Positions 6,382 through 10,736 of a stretch of DNA of 10,736 nucleotides are shown piece by piece. Position 1 is the stretch's first letter; every line of letters starts with the position of its first letter. The DNA is from Deltaproteobacteria bacterium (GTDB lineage: Bacteria; Myxococcota_A; Polyangia; JAAYKL01), in contig JAABTR010000322.1 of the NCBI GenBank assembly GCA_011389755.1, positions 1-10,736 of the forward strand, in the 5' to 3' direction. The translations under genes and the position numbers were made by a program. Below the pieces are notes generated by a model that was not told where the DNA came from, ran no database searches, and worked only from the letters and a program-made list of their open reading frames with translations.

Positions 6382-7143
6382 ATGTTTACCCACGCAATCG
6401 TGCGCCGACCCGGCCACAGCCTGGTCCTGGGCCTCACCGAGGCGGGGCTTGGGCGACCCGATTTTTCAAGAGCCCTCGCACAACACGAAGGCTACGTAAA
6501 AGCGCTCGAAAGCGCGGGCCTCCACGTCACGGTGCTGCCCGCTCTCGAGGAGTATCCCGACTCCTGCTTCGTCGAGGACGTGGCGGTCTGCACCCCCAAA
6601 GGGGCGATCCTCACTCGGCCCGGGGCCCAAAGCCGCAAAGGAGAGGTGGCCCACATCGAATCGGCGCTCCGCGCGGCGTTCGATACGGTCGTGACCATCG
6701 ATGAGCCCGGATCCCTCGACGGAGGAGACGTGATGATGGTAGGCGACACTTGCCACATCGGCCTGTCGAAAAGGACCGACCGGGCCGGGGCAAAGCAGTT
6801 CATCGAACACCTGGAAAAGCTCGGGCTCAAAGGAGAGACGGTCCCGGTAAGCTCCATGCTCCACCTCAAAACGGGAGCGGCCTACCTGGAAGACGGCCAT
6901 CTCCTCGCGGTCGAAGCCTTTCAAAACGAGCCCGCCTTCGCAGGGCTCGACCGGCACCTGGTCCCCGCCGACGAAGCCTACGCCGCCAACAGCATCTGGG
7001 TGAACGGCAACGTGATCATGCCCGCCGGTTTCCCCCGCACCCAGGCCATGGTCGAGCGCTTGGGATACCGAGCCATCCCGGTGGAGCTGTCCGAGTTCCA
7101 AAAACTCGACGGCGGCGCGAGCTGCCTGTCTCTGCGGTTTTAA
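6382..7143 (+). CDS. Dimethylarginine dimethylaminohydrolase (DDAH)
   Basis: The 253-residue protein matches the length and sequence of Pseudomonas aeruginosa DDAH as I remember it. It starts MFTHAIVRRP, where the Pseudomonas enzyme has MFKHIIAR. It continues with PDSCFVED, ITRPGA-type and MMVGD blocks, LHLKTG, YAAN.IWVN, VIMPAGFPRT, and the terminal DGGASCLSLRF. The catalytic Cys is C248 and the His is H161 (Pseudomonas C249 and H162). The acidic third member is Asp113 in LDGGD, as in vertebrate DDAH, where Pseudomonas has Glu. GLSKRT also resembles the vertebrate form. The enzyme hydrolyses N-omega,N-omega-dimethyl-L-arginine (or monomethylarginine) to citrulline plus dimethylamine (or methylamine) in the cytoplasm. 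Arginine deiminase is less likely, because that family is longer and has different motifs. No arginine catabolism genes are adjacent. It is same-strand with the barrel gene, separated by 59 bp, and convergent with the next gene. Confidence 0.9.
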   Translation: MFTHAIVRRPGHSLVLGLTEAGLGRPDFSRALAQHEGYVKALESAGLHVTVLPALEEYPDSCFVEDVAVCTPKGAILTRPGAQSRKGEVAHIESALRAAFDTVVTIDEPGSLDGGDVMMVGDTCHIGLSKRTDRAGAKQFIEHLEKLGLKGETVPVSSMLHLKTGAAYLEDGHLLAVEAFQNEPAFAGLDRHLVPADEAYAANSIWVNGNVIMPAGFPRTQAMVERLGYRAIPVELSEFQKLDGGASCLSLRF

Positions 7144-7184
7144 AAGTGGCCCGAGCGGGTTTGGAAAAAAAGGGCGCCGGAAGG

Positions 7185-8519
7185 TCAGCGAACCCGGATG
7201 AGGACGTTTCCGACACCAAACGACTCGTCTAAAGGGCAGGAATCCAGAGTCGATGTCACCATCACGGAGATGGTGTTTTCGGTATGGGGACGCGTGACGT
7301 GCACCCTCTGCGGTTCCGGATCGTTCCAGCCGCCTCCACACTTATTTTCGGAGGCCTCGGTGACCTGGAACGAAGCAGTCCACGATTCGACCCCGTCCAC
7401 GGACACGATGCCCGACTCGCCATCCCAGCTGTCGATGGGAATATAGTCGAGCTCAACCGACACCTCGGTGTGCTCGACGCTCCGCAGATAAAAGGTCTTT
7501 AAGGCTTTTGCCCCGCGGCCCAGGACGCCATATCCACCGAGCATCTCGCCGTAGTGGGACGCGCAGCTCGATTCGGCGTCCACTGGGATGGCTGCGCCAA
7601 AGCCATCGTGCCAGCCGGATTGATCGCCGGACGAGAAGTCTTCGCGATAGACCACGATCCACCCGCCGTTCGTCATATCACAGGTGACCACAAACGGGTC
7701 GTTGCCCCCCGGACCGTCGGGATCGATGCTGTATTCGCCATCCGAAGCGGACGGCCTCTGGGTCAGAAGCTCGAGGCACGATCCCACGGGACGGCAGTCA
7801 CCGTCGCCATCTGTGTAATAGACCGTCGTGTCCTCATCGTCGCAGTCGTCTCCGGCCTGGGCTGACCACCCCCCGTCGGGACCGAAACCGTCCGCGCATT
7901 CGTAGATTTCGCTCGCGTCGCCAGGTGTGCAGGCTTTGGTTGGAGCCGAGGCGTATTGTCCATCGCCATCGCAGTCCGGGTACCAGCTCGTGGGGGCTAT
8001 TGCTCCGCCGCAGCCGCAGACGCCGGGCGCAATCTTGCCCGGGTCTTCTGGGCAGCCATCGCGGCAATCGGGGGTCCCGTCATCGTCGCTGTCGGCATCT
8101 GTCACGCCGCAGCCGCACAGGCCGGCTGTCGCTTTTTGGGAATCAGCGGGGCATTCGTCTTCGCAGTCTGCGACCAGATCCCCGTCCAAGTCGACGTCGC
8201 TGAAGCCGCAACCGCAGACTCCGGGCTCTGTCTTGGCGGCGTCGTTCGGACAGCCGTCGCTGCAATCCGGTGTCCCATCGCCGTCAGCGTCATTATCCGC
8301 ACCATCGCAGCCGCACGCCCCTGCATCGAGGTCGTTTTCGTCACCGAGACATTCAGCGTCTTCAATGCCGAAACTCTGTCCCGGTTTGATCTCGAGCCGT
8401 CCGTCGGTTTTCATGCCGTCGCTCACCAAGGTGCCTTCCGTGCACGCGAGCGAGGCAAAAAGCACACACGCTAAAAGGCAGCGAACAACCCATCTCACCG
8501 AAAAAAAGGTTTTTCTCAT
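7185..8519 (-). CDS. Surface lipoprotein: Cys/Asp repeats, fibrinogen-like segment, C-terminal beta domain
   Basis: The 444-residue product has a signal peptide (RKTFFSVRW, then a hydrophobic run) with Cys26 in ASLAC as the probable lipid site. Cys18 is a poorer alternative. Residues 69-167 are three 33-residue units of the type CGCGxxDxDxDGDGTPDCxDGCPxDxxKxxPGx, resembling thrombospondin type 3 calcium loops. Residues about 180-245 hold more Asp-rich motifs (DCDGDGQY, DDCDDEDTTVYYTDGDGDC). Residues 247-291 (GSCLELL...VVTCDMTNGGWIVVY) look like the start of a fibrinogen-related domain (CDM..GGW). From about 292 on, EDFSSGDQSGW, DYIPIDSWDGESG, STLD and DESFGVGNVLI form a beta-sandwich-like domain that I recall from other secreted proteins but cannot name. 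It is probably an outer-membrane-anchored, calcium-stabilised adhesin or binding protein. The start at 8519 is fixed by a CTCCTT complement (AAGGAG) five bases upstream. It is convergent with DDAH. Confidence 0.8.
   Translation of the reverse strand: MRKTFFSVRWVVRCLLACVLFASLACTEGTLVSDGMKTDGRLEIKPGQSFGIEDAECLGDENDLDAGACGCDGADNDADGDGTPDCSDGCPNDAAKTEPGVCGCGFSDVDLDGDLVADCEDECPADSQKATAGLCGCGVTDADSDDDGTPDCRDGCPEDPGKIAPGVCGCGGAIAPTSWYPDCDGDGQYASAPTKACTPGDASEIYECADGFGPDGGWSAQAGDDCDDEDTTVYYTDGDGDCRPVGSCLELLTQRPSASDGEYSIDPDGPGGNDPFVVTCDMTNGGWIVVYREDFSSGDQSGWHDGFGAAIPVDAESSCASHYGEMLGGYGVLGRGAKALKTFYLRSVEHTEVSVELDYIPIDSWDGESGIVSVDGVESWTASFQVTEASENKCGGGWNDPEPQRVHVTRPHTENTISVMVTSTLDSCPLDESFGVGNVLIRVR
8019..8315 (-). 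repeat. Three exact-period 99-bp tandem repeats encoding Cys/Asp units
   Basis: The first Cys of each CGC core is at residues 69, 102 and 135, and the next CGC follows at 168. The period is therefore exactly 33 residues (99 bp) with no insertions. The units differ by substitutions, so they are diverged rather than recently copied. The conserved Asp and Cys positions indicate a calcium- or disulfide-stabilised rod. Confidence 0.8.
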
Positions 8520-8524
8520 CCGTT

Positions 8525-8530
8525 CTCCTT
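8525..8530 (-). promoter_or_regulatory. Shine-Dalgarno for the Cys/Asp-repeat lipoprotein
   Basis: The complement of CTCCTT reads AAGGAG, five bases before the ATG at 8519. It makes the start of the lipoprotein gene secure. Confidence 0.8.
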
Positions 8531-8601
8531 ACGGGTTTGTTCGCCAAAGCCGGCAGCTCTCACTCAAGAAGCACCAAAAACAGATGCAACTGCCGTGCCT
8601 C

Positions 8602-8607
8602 GTTATA
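8602..8607 (-). promoter_or_regulatory. Possible -10 element for the Cys/Asp-repeat lipoprotein
   Basis: The minus strand reads TATAAC here, 5/6 to the -10 consensus. It is preceded by a weak TTTCAC-like -35 at about 15 bp spacing, which is short. Transcription would start near 8595, leaving a leader of about 75 nt. The palindrome array would then sit roughly 45-100 bp upstream, where an activator would bind. Confidence 0.3.
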
Positions 8608-8639
8608 AGTGGTTGAAAACACGTGAAATCGCCGGCGAG

Positions 8640-8696
8640 AAGTTAAGCAAATTAACTTTCCTGTTAAAATACTTAACTTTTGTTAACAAATTGAAC
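8640..8696. promoter_or_regulatory. Array of three GTTAA-N5-TTAAC palindromes (putative operator)
   Basis: Copy 1 is GTTAA-N5-TTAAC at 8642-8656; its arms extend to a perfect 7-bp repeat, AAGTTAA (8640-8646) and TTAACTT (8652-8658). Copy 2 is GTTAA-N5-TTAAC at 8663-8677. Copy 3 is GTTAA-N5-TGAAC at 8682-8696, with one mismatch. Copies begin 21 and 19 bp apart, about two helical turns, so dimers would bind on one DNA face. The patch is very AT-rich in a GC-rich region. It lies upstream of the minus-strand lipoprotein gene (start 8519) and just past the 3' end of the PNGase-like gene, so it most likely controls the former. Confidence 0.5.
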
Positions 8697-8709
8697 GACT
8701 CGGCCGTAT

Positions 8710-10455
8710 TCACCGGTAGTAGACGAGCTCCACGCGGGCGTCCATGTTGCCGCCTGGAGGAGGTCCCCCGTGATAGGTGGGCATGTGCTCGACGGTGTTG
8801 ATCGCGTCAAGGACAAAGCTGCCGGTGAGATCTTCGCGCCACTCCTCGATGGTCCAGCCCGGACACCAGGACGAACGGTCCAAGTACCAGGTGCCTCCCT
8901 GGTTCGGGGTCACGCCTTGCTCCACCTTCTCGGCGCAGCGATTCGCGCTCTCCATCCAGTAGATGTGCTCGTGATCGACGCCGTTGACGAAAAAGGTGTG
9001 TTCAAAGGTGCAAAACTCGGCGCAGTGGCTCACCTCCTCCGACCCGTGACCCGAGATGCGGGCGTAGAGCTCCACCTTGGCCGTGCCCGGGGGCGCCTCG
9101 ATGCCAAAGGGCTCGAACTTTTCGGCCATGCCCGCGAAGGCGTAGTTGCCCCGGGGGATGAGGGTTTCGAGGGCAAAGGGCCTCAGGCCGTCCTCGGACT
9201 TGGAGAAGCGAAAGTCCACCGTGTACTTGTAGGTGTAGGGACCGACGTCGTTGTCCCCGTGCTGCGCCATGAACCGCATCTCACCGCCGCCGGCCAGAGC
9301 CACCAGCTCGGGCGTGATGTCGATGACCCAGCGCCCCGGCGCGCTGTAGGGGGTGATCCACTTCACGATACGTCGGCGGCTCTCATTTGAGCAGTCTTCA
9401 TCACCGCACAGCCAGATGCTGCCCACCGTGTCCCATTCGCCGCAGGTGGCGCCGTACGGATGACCGGCGCCGGGGCAACCGACCCGCATGTCGATCTCCA
9501 GCTTCTCGTACCCGGCGATGGTCTCCCCATCGGGCAAAGTCCACACGAAGGGCTCGCTTCCCGAGATGTCTTCTTTTGTAGCCACCCGGTGGACCAGGAC
9601 GTCTTCTTCCCTAGCCTGCTGCGCGAGCCTCGCATCGAGCAGGTACTGGGCGTTGTAGTATTTTGACCAGTAGCGGGTGTTGCGAAGCTGCTGCCGCCAG
9701 CCCCCGGCGGTGTAGTACGAGGTGCTGTGCCCCTCCCGCACGCGCTGTCTTCGGTCCACGGTGAAGTGCACCTCGCCGTAGTTGCTCTCGAGGATGCCGT
9801 CGATGAGCGGGATGTCCCGGCCGTAGTCGGTGACGTAGTGGAAGCGCTTCGACCAGCGGCCTCGCGTCGCTTCGTCCTTCGTCGCCAAATAGTCGTCGAC
9901 TCTGTACCCCACCTCCATGACGCGATCGCGCCGCTCCTCGGCGGAAAGCGCCTCTTCCAACGTGACGAAAAAGTAGTGGGTGTTCTCGGCGCTGTCGTCC
10001 ACGAGCGGCTCGATGTCCGAGCTCCAAAACAGCACCGCGTTGTCAGTGTAGCCCGGGTGGTACATGACGAACACGTAGTTGTCGCAGCCGGTCCAGTGCT
10101 CGGACAGCGTCCATGGGCCCGCGGTGGTGTTCACCGTGAAGTCGGGCGCGGCCGCGTCGTAGCCCACCGTTGCCGCGCCCTCGTCGAAGGGCGTCGCGGC
10201 CAGACCGTCGGAGCAGATGACCTCTTCTTCAGCCGAGTCGCTGTCCCGCGGAGCGGATTCGGAATCCCCGGTCGAGTCGAGGCTGGTGTCTCCATCCGCG
10301 CTGTCGCCGGCCGAGTCCGCTCCGGTACTTGTGTTTAGATCCTTTTGGGTTTTCTCGTTGGAGCCGGATTGGCATCCTGACAACGAAAAAAGCATCGCCG
10401 CGATGATAGACGTACAAAAATGAGGCACGCAGTTGCTCATGTGAGGCGTCGCCAT
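8710..10455 (-). CDS. Lipoprotein, PNGase F-like with N-terminal thioredoxin-like segment
   Basis: The 581-residue product has a lipobox LSGC (Cys28), then a Ser/Asp/Thr-rich stalk (about 29-79). Residues about 95-240 read like an AhpC/TlpA-type thioredoxin fold (GYDAAAPDFTVNTTAGPWTLSEHW, then EVHFTVDRRQRV), but no CxxC is present. Residues about 315-550 match PNGase F, both domains. CPGAGHPYGATCGEWDTVGS matches CPNKTCDEWDRYANV, WITPY matches FITPY, ISGHGS..HCAEFC matches ISGWGH..CAEWC, and LDRSSWCPG matches PDRAGWCPG. By this alignment catalytic Asp60 is D342 and Glu206 is E480, whereas Glu118 aligns with Q398. Three PNGase F disulfides appear kept (C327/C338, C478/C482, C507/C531). PNGase F hydrolyses the GlcNAc-Asn bond of N-glycoproteins; here it would act outside the cell on foreign glycoproteins (inference). 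The start at 10455 is set by AAGGAG five bases before it. An upstream in-frame ATG at 10569 would bury the signal peptide. Confidence 0.85.
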   Translation of the reverse strand: MATPHMSNCVPHFCTSIIAAMLFSLSGCQSGSNEKTQKDLNTSTGADSAGDSADGDTSLDSTGDSESAPRDSDSAEEEVICSDGLAATPFDEGAATVGYDAAAPDFTVNTTAGPWTLSEHWTGCDNYVFVMYHPGYTDNAVLFWSSDIEPLVDDSAENTHYFFVTLEEALSAEERRDRVMEVGYRVDDYLATKDEATRGRWSKRFHYVTDYGRDIPLIDGILESNYGEVHFTVDRRQRVREGHSTSYYTAGGWRQQLRNTRYWSKYYNAQYLLDARLAQQAREEDVLVHRVATKEDISGSEPFVWTLPDGETIAGYEKLEIDMRVGCPGAGHPYGATCGEWDTVGSIWLCGDEDCSNESRRRIVKWITPYSAPGRWVIDITPELVALAGGGEMRFMAQHGDNDVGPYTYKYTVDFRFSKSEDGLRPFALETLIPRGNYAFAGMAEKFEPFGIEAPPGTAKVELYARISGHGSEEVSHCAEFCTFEHTFFVNGVDHEHIYWMESANRCAEKVEQGVTPNQGGTWYLDRSSWCPGWTIEEWREDLTGSFVLDAINTVEHMPTYHGGPPPGGNMDARVELVYYR

Positions 10456-10460
10456 GTGTG

Positions 10461-10466
10461 CTCCTT
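10461..10466 (-). promoter_or_regulatory. Shine-Dalgarno fixing the PNGase F-like start
   Basis: CTCCTT on the plus strand is AAGGAG on the minus strand, five bases before ATG 10455. It excludes the longer in-frame start at 10569, whose extension has no signal-peptide character. Confidence 0.8.
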
Positions 10467-10616
10467 GGCTGTTGATATTTTGGCACACAGTACAGGGGAA
10501 AACGCTGACTGAACAGATCGTGACGAAAAAGCGCCCTCGACCGGTTTGGGGAGCTTGGCGTGAACACACAGGGCCTTAACTTGCGTGCATGACAAACCGC
10601 GAAAGGGGAGCGAGCC

Positions 10617-10736
10617 ATGGCCGATAGGAGCGAAGCATTCTTAGAATTTCAGCGCCGCCTGTTCTTGGTCGTTTTCGTCATCCTGGTGATACTCACCGTC
10701 TTTTACTATCCGTCGCTGGTGCTTCTTTTCTTCGCC
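10617..10736 (+). CDS. Membrane protein, N-terminus only (runs off the window)
   Basis: ATG 10617 opens a frame of 40 codons to the window edge with no stop. The ribosome site AGGGGAG lies 6 nt upstream, a good match and distance. The first ~15 residues (ADRSEAFLEFQRR) are polar, followed by a hydrophobic run: LFLVVFVILVILTVFYYPSL, then VLLFFA. This looks like a first transmembrane helix and the start of a second, with no lipobox or cleavage site. The 'polar head, long helix, YYPSLVLLFFA' layout is reminiscent of AI-2E/PerM-type permeases, but 40 residues cannot prove this. The gene is divergent from the PNGase F-like lipoprotein; the 161-bp gap must carry both promoters, of which none is clear. 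Confidence 0.6.
   Translation, partial: MADRSEAFLEFQRRLFLVVFVILVILTVFYYPSLVLLFFA

Noticed and set aside
7144..7184. Bidirectional terminator between DDAH and the convergent lipoprotein
   Set aside because: CCCG/CGGG has only a two-base loop and no stem precedes the A/T runs, so no credible terminator hairpin forms.
7927..8616. Plus-strand open frame opposite the Cys/Asp-repeat lipoprotein
   Set aside because: It mirrors the 99-bp repeats as Ser/Pro/Gln-rich sequence, with no ribosome site; the minus frame has the signal peptide and the periodic Cys/Asp pattern.
8642..8696. Resemblance of GTTAA-N5-TTAAC to a eukaryotic homeodomain site or Bacillus PhoP boxes
   Set aside because: Short AT-rich palindromes resemble many sites; nothing else here supports either regulator.
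10456..10569. Upstream extension of the PNGase F-like protein to ATG 10569
   Set aside because: The extension is not part of a signal peptide, while AAGGAG sits before ATG 10455 and LSGC then falls at the right distance.
1..10736. CRISPR arrays, tRNA/rRNA genes, transposases, integrases, toxin-antitoxin or defence genes
   Set aside because: No repeats with regular spacers, no cloverleaf or rRNA-like sequence, and no recognisable mobile or defence proteins in either strand.

Overview
The window is GC-rich DNA with mostly ordinary, tightly packed genes. The best guess for its source is a Myxococcota or other deltaproteobacterial-type Gram-negative bacterium. The basis is indirect: four predicted secreted or lipid-anchored proteins with Gly/Glu or Ser/Asp-rich stalks, tandem Cys/Asp repeats of the type common in myxobacterial surface proteins, a fibrinogen-like CD(M)xxGGW segment, an outer-membrane barrel ending in Phe, and a possible sigma-54 promoter. 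No rRNA, tRNA, CRISPR array, insertion sequence, integrase or attachment site was seen.

Left part (1-2242, all +): the 3' end of a YitJ-type methylenetetrahydrofolate reductase, then a GT-B (GT4-like) glycosyltransferase 18 bp downstream, then a small orphan protein with a two-CxxC zinc-ribbon tail.

Middle part (2243-6322, all +): a 225-bp leader holds promoter candidates and a perfect 15-bp palindrome. It precedes three overlapping genes: lipoprotein beta-propeller A (2468-4087), lipoprotein beta-propeller B (4071-5633, 17-bp overlap) and an outer-membrane beta-barrel (5630-6322, ATGA overlap). The overlaps imply one translationally coupled operon for a cell-surface assembly. I do not recognise it as a named system, and it is the best candidate here for something undescribed. 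A dimethylarginine dimethylaminohydrolase (DDAH, 6382-7143) follows on the same strand behind a short gap with a strong RNA hairpin.

Right part (7144-10736): two convergent-side minus-strand lipoproteins. The one at 7185-8519 has three exact 33-residue Cys/Asp repeats, a fibrinogen-like segment and a C-terminal beta-rich domain. The one at 8710-10455 is a PNGase F-like amidase domain joined to an N-terminal segment that resembles a cysteine-free thioredoxin/peroxiredoxin fold. Between them lies an AT-rich patch with three copies of a GTTAA-N5-TTAAC palindrome spaced about two helical turns apart, which looks like an operator array. At the right edge a membrane protein starts divergently and runs off the window.

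Functionally the window reads as one-carbon metabolism and glycosylation housekeeping on the left, then mostly envelope and surface biology: a propeller/barrel complex and two extracellular lipoproteins, one of which may deglycosylate glycoproteins. Calls come from reading translations by eye and from remembered family sequences. No database search was run.
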